The notes under the pieces were generated by a model. The model made no database searches. It saw only the letters and a list, made by a program, of their open reading frames with translations, and was not told where the DNA came from. Source: an uncultured Bacteroidales bacterium (GTDB taxonomy: Bacteria > Bacteroidota > Bacteroidia > Bacteroidales > UBA932). From it: DNA of 64,000 nucleotides. Location of the stretch: the NCBI GenBank assembly GCA_900318445.1, contig ONKO01000010.1, positions 81,599 to 145,598 on the forward strand, read 5' to 3'. Positions within the stretch are counted from its first letter, which is position 1; every line of letters begins with the position of its first letter. A program made the position numbers and the translations under genes. Positions 8,507-16,916 of this stretch are shown one piece after another.

Positions 8507-8582
8507 GAAAAGAAGTTTTCCCATTCCAACAAACGGCTAAAACATAGTGCGGTTTCAGGTGAATGTTTTTCTGTTTTGACCA

Positions 8583-8626
8583 CATTTCAAAGAAATCGAC
8601 CACTTTTATGGTCGATTTGCAAATGT
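8583..8626. repeat. Long hairpin upstream of the RAYT operon
   Basis: A perfect 10-bp stem AAATCGACCA / TGGTCGATTT (8593-8602 and 8609-8618) with loop CTTTTA is extended outward by ACATTT / AAATGT (8583-8588 and 8621-8626). It lies between the promoter and the right repeat array. It may be a terminator, an operator or a REP-type target; the sequence does not decide. Confidence 0.55.
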
Positions 8627-8654
8627 TTTTTATGCTTCGAAAGGGATTGGGGAT

Positions 8655-8971
8655 GTCGCAGGCCGGGGCCAAGGGTGTCGCAGGTCGGGGATTGGGGGTG
8701 TCGCAGGCCGGGGATTGGGGGTGTCGCAGGCCGGGGCCCAGGGGGTCGCAGGTCTACTAACAAAACGTCGCAGGTCCGCAAAAAACGGCTAACCCGCGAC
8801 GCAATGGTGTACTGATGGCCGATTTGCGTCGCAGTTCAGAAGAAAAACGCAGACCTGCGACGTTCTGGGGCGTGACCTGCGACGTTCTGGGGCATGACCT
8901 GCGACGTTCCAGGGCATGACCTGCGACGTTCCGGGGCGTGACCAGCAACGTTCCGGGGCGTGACCAGCAAC
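8655..8971. repeat. Right arm of the transposase islet: two opposed 22-bp tandem arrays around a core
   Basis: Six GTCGCAGG units start at 8655, 8677, 8700, 8723, 8745 and 8767 (period 22-23). Then comes a core (about 8786-8873) that is the inverted copy of the left arm core. It is followed by six reverse-orientation units, ACCTGCGAC, at 8853, 8875, 8897, 8919, 8941 and 8963, exactly 22 bases apart; the last two are degenerate (ACCAGCAAC). The spacer parts repeat as well (for example GTTCTGGGGCGTG), so this is a minisatellite, not CRISPR. It ends 20 bases before the ribF stop codon. The 570-base gap 8421-8990 contains only these repeats and the promoter and hairpin elements described separately. 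Confidence 0.9.
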
Positions 8972-8990
8972 GTTCTGGGCTGTAAGCAGA

Positions 8991-10115
8991 TTAGCGGGAG
9001 CAGGCGTCGCGGTCCAGGAGGAGCTGCGTGCGGAGGGCGTCCAGGGAGGGGAAACGGCGCTCGTCACGGATGCGGCGGAGGAAACGGAGGGTCAGGGGCA
9101 GGCCGTAGATGTCCTGGTCGAAGTCCAGGATGTGGGTCTCGATGGTGCGGGCCTTGCCGTCTACGGTAGGGCGCACGCCAATGTTGCACATGCCACGGTA
9201 ATGCTGGCCAAGGACCTCTACCTCAACGGCATAAACACCGTTCATGGGGACTAGCTTCAGGGGTTCGTACAGCTGCATGTTGGCCGTAGGGAAGCCGATG
9301 GTGCGGCCCATCTGGTTTCCGGAGACCACAACGCCGTGGAGCGGATAGGCGTAGCCCAGCATGGCATTCGCATCCTCCACTCTCCCCTCTCCCAGTGCCT
9401 TCCGGATCTGAGTGGAAGAAATAACCGGAGATTCTTCGCTTCGCTCAGAATGACAGCAAGAATGCGCGGCACTATCGCGCGTGGGGTTTGCGATGGCCGA
9501 AGGAATTTGGTTTTTCGCAAAGCCTTGCGAAAAATAAATTCCTTCGGCCGTGGGCCCGGAAGATTCTGACACCGAAACAGGGGTTTTGGTGTCAGAACCG
9601 CCCAAAACGTCGGGGGCTGTCGGGAGAGGGGTATTCCTCTCAAACCTGTGCCACCCTCGGCAACATAAGAGGGAGGGGCCCACGAAGTGGGAGGGGTCGG
9701 CGCAGCCGACGGTTTGAGAGGAATACCCCTCTTCCGACAGCTGTGCGCAGGTTTTCATATCAGAGCCGATACGGTTGTCATAGCCCATGACGACGAGCGT
9801 GGCGCCGTAGCGGTCCCGCAGCAGGGCCAGATAGTCGGAGGCCGTCATGGATGCGAACGCACGGGTGAAAGGCAGCACCTCAACGCGGTCTATCCCGCAG
9901 GAGAGGAGCAGCGCCTTCTTCTCCTCCATCGAGGAGAGGAGCCGGAAATCCCTTGCGTCCTGCTGCAGGACGGTACGCGGGTGCGGCCAGAATGTAACGA
10001 CAACGGCCTCCTCGCCCCTTTCCCGGGCCGAGGAGACCACTGTCTCAAGGACATGACGGTGCCCCAGATGGACACCGTCGAAAAAACCGGTTGTAATTAC
10101 AGCCACTTCACGCAC
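8991..10115 (-). CDS. ribF: Riboflavin kinase / FAD synthetase with an in-frame repeat insertion
   Basis: RibF phosphorylates riboflavin to FMN and adenylylates FMN to FAD. The N-terminal nucleotidyltransferase domain shows GFFDGVHLGHRHVL and TFWPHPRTVL; the ISSTQIRKALGEGRV motif and the C-terminal kinase domain (GRTIGFPTANMQ, NIGVRPTVDGKARTIETHI) are intact. The protein has 374 residues against about 305-315 usually. The excess lies between GYDNRIGSDMKTCAQ and VISST, where palindromic repeat DNA has been inserted in frame (genomic about 9431-9741), giving low-complexity peptide with the tell-tale HSERSEES string. Both domains flank the insert, so activity is plausible but unproven. The start overlaps the glycogen synthase-phosphorylase gene by 19 bases. 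Confidence 0.9.
   Translation of the reverse strand: MREVAVITTGFFDGVHLGHRHVLETVVSSARERGEEAVVVTFWPHPRTVLQQDARDFRLLSSMEEKKALLLSCGIDRVEVLPFTRAFASMTASDYLALLRDRYGATLVVMGYDNRIGSDMKTCAQLSEEGYSSQTVGCADPSHFVGPSLLCCRGWHRFERNTPLPTAPDVLGGSDTKTPVSVSESSGPTAEGIYFSQGFAKNQIPSAIANPTRDSAAHSCCHSERSEESPVISSTQIRKALGEGRVEDANAMLGYAYPLHGVVVSGNQMGRTIGFPTANMQLYEPLKLVPMNGVYAVEVEVLGQHYRGMCNIGVRPTVDGKARTIETHILDFDQDIYGLPLTLRFLRRIRDERRFPSLDALRTQLLLDRDACSR
9431..9741. repeat. Mosaic of palindromic repeats inserted in ribF
   Basis: Four elements follow one another. Bases 9431-9455 encode HSERSEES, a known translated signature of a dispersed bacterial repeat. A hairpin at 9495-9549 has a 14-base terminal match GGCCGAAGGAATTT. 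A hairpin at 9564-9597 has 15-base arms around AGGG. A large inverted repeat has 31-base arms at 9616-9646 and 9711-9741 with one mismatch; its interior holds the smaller palindrome GTCGGCGCAGCCGAC. The total is about 310 bases, and the reading frame stays open throughout. Confidence 0.88.
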
Positions 10116-13100
10116 TCAAAGCTCTGGCGGTGTGCCAGCAGCGGGTGCTTGGCGAAGGCACGGGCGCCCACCATGTAGGCACCGGTCTTCTCCGGCAGCA
10201 CATCTACCGAATACTTGGCCACACCATCCTGGAAGGATTCCACCTTGAAATCCTGCACCTCGACGATATGCAGTTTCCCGTGGGCATCCTGCTGCGAGAA
10301 TACAACCTCCAGACCCACCTCGTCCGGCGTGAGCGAACCCAGCGAGAGTTCCATCTCGGCATGGTACGGCGTATCCAGGCTGAGGTCGTAGTTGGTCACG
10401 GGCTCCGTGCGGGAAAGCTGGCGCACATTCTCCCACTCGCGGCGCACGCGGTTCTTCCAGGCAGCCAGTTCGCGGGCCTGAGCGAAGTCATCGGCCTTCA
10501 CGGCATCGGCCCCCTTGGCCTGCGGTTCGTAATACTGATTGATGTAGTCTGTGAGCATGCGGTTGGTGGTGAAGTCACAGGCCACCTTGGCAATGGTATT
10601 CTTGATGTATCCCACCCACTCGCGGCTTCGGCCGGTGGTGCGGTCTACGTTGTAATAGGCAGGAGCAATGTCGTTCTCCAGAATCTGGTAGATGGTAGCG
10701 GCATCCAGCTCGTTCTGGAAATTGTTGTCCTCATAGGCCTGCTCGATGGGCAGGGCCCAGCCGGCACCTTCCTTATAGCCTTCCACCCACCATCCGTCCA
10801 GCACGGAGAAGTGCATGGTACCGTTCATCGCAGCCTTCTCTCCGGAAGTACCCGAAGCCTCCAGCGGACGCGTGGGGTTGTTCATCCACACATCCACGCC
10901 CTGGACCATGCGCTTGGCCAGCGTGATGTCGTATCCGGGCACGAACACGATCTTTCCGATGAAACGGGGATCCTTGGAAATATCCACAATCTGCTTGATG
11001 AGGTCCTGACCGGCCTTGTCGGCAGGGTGAGCCTTACCGGCAAAGAGGAACTGCACGGGCTGGGTGGGATTGTTCACAATCTTGTCCAGGTGGTCCAGGT
11101 CACGGAACAGCAGCGTAGCACGCTTGTAGGTTGCAAAACGACGGGCAAAGCCAATGGTGAGGACGTCGTCCCGGAGATTTTCCAGGATGGTGACAATCTC
11201 CGTGGGGCTGTAGTGGTTACTGATTGCCTTGTCCTGCAGGCGCTCGCGCACAAAGTACATGAGCTTGGCCTTGAGGCCTTTCTTGATATACCAGACTTCT
11301 TCATCGGAGACATTGTAAATACCCTCGAAGCAGGACTTATCATAGTGGTGCGTGGCGAACTCGGGGCCGAACACCCTCTCATGCACAGGCTTCCACTCCT
11401 TGGCGCACCACGTGGGATAGTGTACGCCGTTGGTCACATAGCTCACGAACAGTTCTTCGGGCAGATAGCCGGGATACATATGGGCGAAGATATCCTGCGA
11501 CACCTTCCCGTGCAGCATGGACACGCCGTTCACGTTCTGCGAGATATTGGCGGCGAGGTTACTCATGGAGAACTTCTCGTGCTCGTCCAGCGGGTTGTCC
11601 TTTCCGAGGGACATGAGGGTTTCCCAGTCCACCTTGAGACGGCCCGGATAGTGGCCGATATACTGACGCAGCATGCCCTCGTCAAAGGCGTCATGCCCGG
11701 CAGGAACCGGCGTATGGGTGGTGAACAGGGAGCTGGCGCGAACCACTTCCAGGGCCTCAGTGAAGTCCAGATTGTCATGTTCAATGTACTCGCGAAGGCG
11801 CTCCAGACCGGTAAAGGCAGCGTGGCCTTCGTTGCAGTGATAGACCTGCGGATCCAGGCCCAGCTTACGGAGCAGACGGATACCGCCCACACCCAGCAGG
11901 AGTTCCTGCTTGAGACGGTTCTCCCAGCTGCCGCCATACAGATGGTAAGTCACTTCGCGGTCCTCGGGCAGGTTGGCCTCATAGTCCGTATCCATCAGAT
12001 AGAGGTCTGTACGGCCCACTTCCACCTTCCACACACGGGCGGTAAGGTTACGGCCGGGGAAAGCCACCGAGACGGTGAGCCAGCTTCCGTCCTCACCGAG
12101 GACAGGAACGGCCGGGATCTTGGTGAAATCCTGGGCGTCATATCCGGCCACCTGATATCCCTGGGCCGAGAGCACCTGGTTGAAGTAGCCGTAGCGGTAC
12201 AGCAGACCCACAGCCACCAGGTTGGTATTCATGTCAGAAGTTTCCTTGAGGTAGTCGCCGGCCAGGATACCCAGACCGCCGGAGTAAATCTTGAGGGAAG
12301 TATCCAGGCCGTATTCCATACAGAAATAGGCCACCGAAGGATCCTTTCGCTCGTTTTTCGCTGCCATATATGCGTCGAACTCGTCCAGGACAGCCTTCAT
12401 GCGGGCAAGGAAATCCTCATCCTTGGAAAGCTGCTGGAAGCGCTTGATGCTCACGGTATCCAGCACCACCAGCGGATTGTGGCCGCTCGTGTGCCAGATT
12501 TCGGGGTCGATGGACTTGAAGAGGCTCTTGGCACTCTGGTTCCAGCACCACCAGAGGTTCTTGGACAGTTTCTCCAGGCGGGACAGTTTCTCCGGCAGGT
12601 GACGGGTCACGAGGATGCTTCGCCAGCTGGGGGTGTTCACGTCGGCTTTAAAGTATTGCATAGTTTTCTTTTGAGTTTTGTAAGAGTCGTGCCGGTCCTT
12701 GATCTTGGCCAGGGCCAGGGAATACGCCTCCTGATAATACTGAATCTGATTTTCCCACAGGGCTATCTGAGCCACTTCGCGGGCGTTCTCCCGATACTCG
12801 TTCCGCTTGTCCAGTTCCAGGGAAGCCACTTCGCGGATACGTGCCGCCGTGCCGTCGACGACCTCGGAGTAGTTGGTGTCGTCTCTTTTAAGCACGGTAA
12901 TGCCGGGATGCTTTTTCTTGTAATGCGATTCCACCCACATGCCAAAACCGGCCAGGGTGGTGGTGAGAGTGGGCACGCGGAATGCCAGCGCCTCCAGCGG
13001 CGTATAGCCCCACGGCTCATAGTAGGACGGGAACAGGGCCAGGTCCAGGCCACAGAGGAGATCATAGTAGCGCATGTTGAACACGCCGTCGTCCCCGTTC

Positions 13101-14335
13101 AGGTACGAAGGGATGAAATACACCTTCACCTTGTCGCCGATGGAATTGACAAGGCCCACTTCCCGCAGCCTTCCCGTGATGGTGTCGTACTCGGCATTCA
13201 TCAGGACATGGGAAGTCTGGGTCTGGTAACTGGCACTGCCCTCTCCGGAAAGCTTGGCAACCAGTTCGCGGTCGGGGCCGTGATGGCCCGACGGGATCAT
13301 GATGAACGCCTGGATGCTGCGTCCCTCGTAGTCCGACCGGTTGATCTTGTTCAGGGCGTCGATAAACACATCGATACCCTTGTTGCGGTACTCGTAACGC
13401 CCGCCGATGCCGATGAACACGGCATTGGAAGGCACTTCCTCGGCACTCATGGCCGATGCCACCGCGATGAGGCGCTCACGGGCCGCGTCATGCAGCCGCA
13501 TGTAGTCCTCGTCGGAGGCCGGAGTGAAACTGTTCTCGAAACCGTTGGGCGTAACGACATCCACGGGGCGCTCCAGGAACTGGGCGCACTCCCGGGCCGT
13601 AATCTCGCTCACGGTCGTGAACACATCGGCATTCTGGGCCGATTTTTTCTCCAGCGAATAGATGGCCGTCACATTGTAGCGGCGGGCCATTTCGTCGCCG
13701 TTATACTTGGCGATATCGTTATAGAGGGGCAGGTTGTTGCCCGCCAGGCATCGGCCCAACATGGTAGCGTGGGTGGTAAAGGCCGTCGCCACCGGGATGG
13801 CCGATTTCTTCAGATGCAGGATACCGGCACCCGTCTGCCACTCGTGGAACTGGGCCACCACCTTCTCGTCTCCCTTGAGGTTGTATTGATAGAAGCTCTC
13901 AATCACGCGTCCGGCAAGGACGCCGAACACAGCCGATTCCTTGTAGTCCCAGTTTCCCGTGAGCGAGTCCACTCCGAAATCCCGCCACAGCGCGGCCAGG
14001 AATTCATCGGCCTGGGGCAGGAACTGCTTGTAGTCTACCAGAATGGCCACGGGCTTGCCCGGAATGTTCCATCTGCCGATACGGAGACGGAGACCCTCCG
14101 CAAGCGCCTGCGCCTTCCACGAGCGGTACAGCATAGGGTCTTCCAGGAAATCGGGGTTGCCGACGCGGTGCATCCATACATCAGGGCCGATGAAAATGTG
14201 TCTCCGGCCCAGCTGGGACTGCTGATAGAGAGCCTTCGTAGCAATGACGGTATAGATACCGCCCACCTTGTTACATACCTCCCAACTAACTTCGAACAAA
14301 TAGTCCGGTTGTAGATTCTTCTCTTTCTTAACCAT
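10097..14335 (-). CDS. Fused glycogen synthase (GT3) and alpha-glucan phosphorylase (GT35)
   Basis: This cytoplasmic protein of 1412 residues has two enzymes in one chain. Residues 1 to about 550 are a GT3-type glycogen synthase (FEVSWEVCNKVGGIYTVI at the start, FPSYYEPWGYTPLEALAF near 430), a family that elongates glycogen from UDP-glucose. From about residue 559 (MQYFKADVNTPSW) it is an alpha-glucan phosphorylase of the short bacterial type: a DUF3417-like segment (LEKLSKNLWWCWNQSAKSLF), YSGGLGILAGDYLKETSD, and the pyridoxal-phosphate lysine motif EASGTSGEKAAMNG near residue 1150. Synthesis and phosphorolysis of the same polymer are thus physically coupled. It is the last gene of the glycogen cluster, 4 bases after the GH57 gene. 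Confidence 0.93.
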   Translation of the reverse strand: MVKKEKNLQPDYLFEVSWEVCNKVGGIYTVIATKALYQQSQLGRRHIFIGPDVWMHRVGNPDFLEDPMLYRSWKAQALAEGLRLRIGRWNIPGKPVAILVDYKQFLPQADEFLAALWRDFGVDSLTGNWDYKESAVFGVLAGRVIESFYQYNLKGDEKVVAQFHEWQTGAGILHLKKSAIPVATAFTTHATMLGRCLAGNNLPLYNDIAKYNGDEMARRYNVTAIYSLEKKSAQNADVFTTVSEITARECAQFLERPVDVVTPNGFENSFTPASDEDYMRLHDAARERLIAVASAMSAEEVPSNAVFIGIGGRYEYRNKGIDVFIDALNKINRSDYEGRSIQAFIMIPSGHHGPDRELVAKLSGEGSASYQTQTSHVLMNAEYDTITGRLREVGLVNSIGDKVKVYFIPSYLNGDDGVFNMRYYDLLCGLDLALFPSYYEPWGYTPLEALAFRVPTLTTTLAGFGMWVESHYKKKHPGITVLKRDDTNYSEVVDGTAARIREVASLELDKRNEYRENAREVAQIALWENQIQYYQEAYSLALAKIKDRHDSYKTQKKTMQYFKADVNTPSWRSILVTRHLPEKLSRLEKLSKNLWWCWNQSAKSLFKSIDPEIWHTSGHNPLVVLDTVSIKRFQQLSKDEDFLARMKAVLDEFDAYMAAKNERKDPSVAYFCMEYGLDTSLKIYSGGLGILAGDYLKETSDMNTNLVAVGLLYRYGYFNQVLSAQGYQVAGYDAQDFTKIPAVPVLGEDGSWLTVSVAFPGRNLTARVWKVEVGRTDLYLMDTDYEANLPEDREVTYHLYGGSWENRLKQELLLGVGGIRLLRKLGLDPQVYHCNEGHAAFTGLERLREYIEHDNLDFTEALEVVRASSLFTTHTPVPAGHDAFDEGMLRQYIGHYPGRLKVDWETLMSLGKDNPLDEHEKFSMSNLAANISQNVNGVSMLHGKVSQDIFAHMYPGYLPEELFVSYVTNGVHYPTWCAKEWKPVHERVFGPEFATHHYDKSCFEGIYNVSDEEVWYIKKGLKAKLMYFVRERLQDKAISNHYSPTEIVTILENLRDDVLTIGFARRFATYKRATLLFRDLDHLDKIVNNPTQPVQFLFAGKAHPADKAGQDLIKQIVDISKDPRFIGKIVFVPGYDITLAKRMVQGVDVWMNNPTRPLEASGTSGEKAAMNGTMHFSVLDGWWVEGYKEGAGWALPIEQAYEDNNFQNELDAATIYQILENDIAPAYYNVDRTTGRSREWVGYIKNTIAKVACDFTTNRMLTDYINQYYEPQAKGADAVKADDFAQARELAAWKNRVRREWENVRQLSRTEPVTNYDLSLDTPYHAEMELSLGSLTPDEVGLEVVFSQQDAHGKLHIVEVQDFKVESFQDGVAKYSVDVLPEKTGAYMVGARAFAKHPLLAHRQSFECVKWL

Positions 14336-14339
14336 TTAA

Positions 14340-15617
14340 TTACTTCTTCTTCGCCACTTTCCTTCTCACAGTCTTCGCAGGAGCTGCCAGCTCCTGGACA
14401 GCAGTCTCTTTCACATCCAGCGCCGCACGTTTCTCGTCCAGGCGCGTCTGGAAGTCGGAAATAACGTTCATATAATTGATAAAAGCCTCGTACGGGGTAT
14501 CGTACGGGTTGAAATATTTGTGTACTTCTCCGTCGGAGAAGAACTTGGTGCACATATAGTAGAAATGATCACTCTCCTGCAAGTGACCAAAGTCGCTGTA
14601 CAGCTCGGGGTCGTTGACGATGGCCAGCTTCTCGGTCATGGCATAGACCTTCTTGAAGGCCTCGCTCTGCAGTTCATTGCCCAGCCAGGCGGTGAGATCA
14701 CGTTCCTCATCGGCCCAGGAAATGGGATCTTCCACGTCGATCCCGGCCACGGGCTTGTACTTGCGGGTGGCCTCGGAGGGCGTCACAAAGCCAAAGGTAC
14801 CGTCCTTGACGACGGCCTCGGGGAGGGCGCGCATGAAATCGAAGATACCGCTCTCGGCGCTCTGGTGCTCGCCGAAGGTCTCGTAATCCATGAACAGGTT
14901 CACGACATCTCCCTCTTTGGCGCTCTCCTTCATCCAGTTCACATACTTCTCTGCCGTAAGGGGCCACATGTCCCAACTGCGGTTGGAGAAACGGAAGGCG
15001 ATATCGTCGGAGAGGTTGTAATTCCGGAGCAGCAGCTTCAGATGCGGCTGGGTTTCTCCGGAGTAGACGAAGTTGGGGCTCTGCCAGCCCATGATGTGGC
15101 GGGCGCCCTCGGTGAGCATGGTCTTGTAACCCATGTCGTACACCATTTCGCCGATACCGTTGGAATAAATGAGCTCCGTATTGCGGAAAGCAGTGGGCTT
15201 GACGCCAAACAGTTCCTCGATGCGGGCGGCGTGTTTTTCCACCTGGTGACGGAACTCGGACTCGCTGGCAAGGGAGGCCAGGGAGTGATAGTAGGTCTCG
15301 GCCAGGAACTCTACGCGTCCCGTGGCGGCCAGGGCCTTGAAACTGTCAATGACCTCCGGGCAGAAACGCTGGAACTGCTCCAGGGCGCTGCCGGAGATGG
15401 AATAGGCAATCTTGAACTTGCCCTTGTGCTTGTTAATGAGTTCCAGCATGAGCTGGTTCATGGGCAGGTAGCACTTCTGGGCCACCCGACGCAGGATGGT
15501 GCGGTTGGCAAAGTCATCATAGTAGTGGGAATCTTTGCCGATATCGAAAAATCTGTACAGGCGAAGCCGGGTAGGCTGATGAACCTGGAAATACAGGCAG
15601 ATGCTCTTGGATGCCAT
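14340..15617 (-). CDS. GH57 family alpha-amylase / glucanotransferase
   Basis: This 425-residue protein is a glycoside hydrolase of family 57. The conserved regions are visible in order: YFQVHQPTRLR near residue 10 (region 1), GRVEFLAETYYHSLASLAS near 105, FRNTELIYSNGIGEMVYDMGY with the nucleophile glutamate near 155, and NLFMDYETFGEHQS with the acid/base aspartate near 230. It has no signal peptide, so it acts on cytoplasmic glucan. The C-terminal tail KTVRRKVAKKK is strongly basic. Its place between a GT4 transferase and the synthase-phosphorylase suggests trimming or rearranging glycogen chains; hydrolase and transferase activities cannot be told apart here. Confidence 0.92.
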   Translation of the reverse strand: MASKSICLYFQVHQPTRLRLYRFFDIGKDSHYYDDFANRTILRRVAQKCYLPMNQLMLELINKHKGKFKIAYSISGSALEQFQRFCPEVIDSFKALAATGRVEFLAETYYHSLASLASESEFRHQVEKHAARIEELFGVKPTAFRNTELIYSNGIGEMVYDMGYKTMLTEGARHIMGWQSPNFVYSGETQPHLKLLLRNYNLSDDIAFRFSNRSWDMWPLTAEKYVNWMKESAKEGDVVNLFMDYETFGEHQSAESGIFDFMRALPEAVVKDGTFGFVTPSEATRKYKPVAGIDVEDPISWADEERDLTAWLGNELQSEAFKKVYAMTEKLAIVNDPELYSDFGHLQESDHFYYMCTKFFSDGEVHKYFNPYDTPYEAFINYMNVISDFQTRLDEKRAALDVKETAVQELAAPAKTVRRKVAKKK

Positions 15618-15623
15618 AATCGA

Positions 15624-16913
15624 TTATTTTACTACTGATTCATACACTTGTTTAAGTTTGGCAGTGGCGCCGTTCCATTTGAGGGCGTTCACTTCGTCGT
15701 AACCCATGCGGGCGCTGAAATCCGCCAGGGCAGGATAGCTCAGGAGCGCATAGATGTCGTCCGCCATGGCATCCACATCCCAGAAGTCTACCTTGAAGGC
15801 ATACTTCAGCACTTCGGCAGCGCCGGACTGCTTGGAGATGATGGAAGGCACGCCGGTGCGCATGGCCTCCAGCGGGGAGATGCCGAAAGGCTCTGAGATG
15901 GAAGGCATCACGTACACGTCCGAGAGGGCGAACATCTTCTGGACATCGGTCCCCCTGAGGAAACCGGTGAAATGGAAGCGGTCGCTGATGCCCAGACGGG
16001 CAGCGTGACGGATGGCACGGTTCATCATGTCTCCGCTGCCGGCCATCACGAAGCGTACCTTGCGGGTGCGCTTGAGAACCTTGGCCGCAGCCTCGATGAA
16101 GTATTCGGGGCCTTTCTGGTAGGTGATGCGGCCGAGGAAGGTAACCACAGGTTCCTTCACGCCGCGCTCCACGTGCAGGTTCTCCCGGCCGCTGAAGTCT
16201 ACGGCATTATGCACGGTGACCACTTTGGCGGGGTCTATCCCGTACCGGGAAATGACGATGTTGCGGGTGAGGTCGCTCACGGTAACCACGCGGTCGGCGA
16301 TTTCCATGCCCCGTTTCTCGATGGCAAAGACGCGGGTGTCGATGTTGTCCACGCTGCCACGGTCGAAGGAAGTGGCGTGCACGTGGATGACAAGCGGCTT
16401 GCCGGTGAGTTCCTTGGCGGCAATGCCGGCGTAGTAGGTGAGCCAGTCATGGGCATGGATGACGTCGAATTCGTCCTTCCGCTGCAAGGCGATGGTTCCG
16501 CCCACCATGGCATAGCGGGCCACCTCTTCCATGAGGTTGGCGCCGTACTTGCCGGAGAACTTGTACTTCTGGCCGTAGCTGATGGAGAAATCCTTCACCT
16601 GACGGCGCTTTTCTTCCTCGATGAGCCTGCCAAACTCCTCCGGATTGGCGTAGGGAATCATGTTGGAGCCAATGTGGATGAACTTTACCTTGTCCAGGAA
16701 CTCATCCACCGTCTCCGTCACGGTGTCTACGGGCACATCCGAAGCGTTGATGATGGTAGTGGCGCTCTGGTCTTCATCACCGGAGGCCGACGGCATCACG
16801 AACAGGGTCTCCACGCCGTTGTAGGCGAGACCCTTCACGATGCCTTCGCAGGCCGTACCCAGACCGCCTGCAATATGGGGAGGGAACTCCCAGCCGAACA
16901 TTAATACTCGCAT
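15624..16913 (-). CDS. GT4-type glycosyltransferase of the glycogen cluster
   Basis: This 429-residue GT-B fold transferase starts MFGWEFPPHIAGGLGTACEG, the glycine-rich N-terminal loop of glycogen and starch synthase-like enzymes. The C-terminal domain has TFLGRITYQKGPEYFIEAA and the donor-binding E-x7-E motif in SISEPFGISPLEAMRTG. Such proteins in Bacteroidales are usually annotated as glycosyltransferase family 4 or starch synthase-like. It lies 3 bases after the debranching enzyme and 6 before the GH57 gene. A role in alpha-glucan synthesis or priming is inferred from the operon; the donor sugar is unknown. Confidence 0.88.
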   Translation of the reverse strand: MRVLMFGWEFPPHIAGGLGTACEGIVKGLAYNGVETLFVMPSASGDEDQSATTIINASDVPVDTVTETVDEFLDKVKFIHIGSNMIPYANPEEFGRLIEEEKRRQVKDFSISYGQKYKFSGKYGANLMEEVARYAMVGGTIALQRKDEFDVIHAHDWLTYYAGIAAKELTGKPLVIHVHATSFDRGSVDNIDTRVFAIEKRGMEIADRVVTVSDLTRNIVISRYGIDPAKVVTVHNAVDFSGRENLHVERGVKEPVVTFLGRITYQKGPEYFIEAAAKVLKRTRKVRFVMAGSGDMMNRAIRHAARLGISDRFHFTGFLRGTDVQKMFALSDVYVMPSISEPFGISPLEAMRTGVPSIISKQSGAAEVLKYAFKVDFWDVDAMADDIYALLSYPALADFSARMGYDEVNALKWNGATAKLKQVYESVVK

Positions 16914-16916
16914 AGA

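Noticed and set aside
8655-8971. CRISPR array
   Set aside because: The units are 22 bases long with no unique spacers; both the conserved word and the linker repeat. No cas gene is near.
10130-14314. Open frame of 1394 codons opposite the synthase-phosphorylase
   Set aside because: Antisense shadow; codon pattern and content mirror the real gene.
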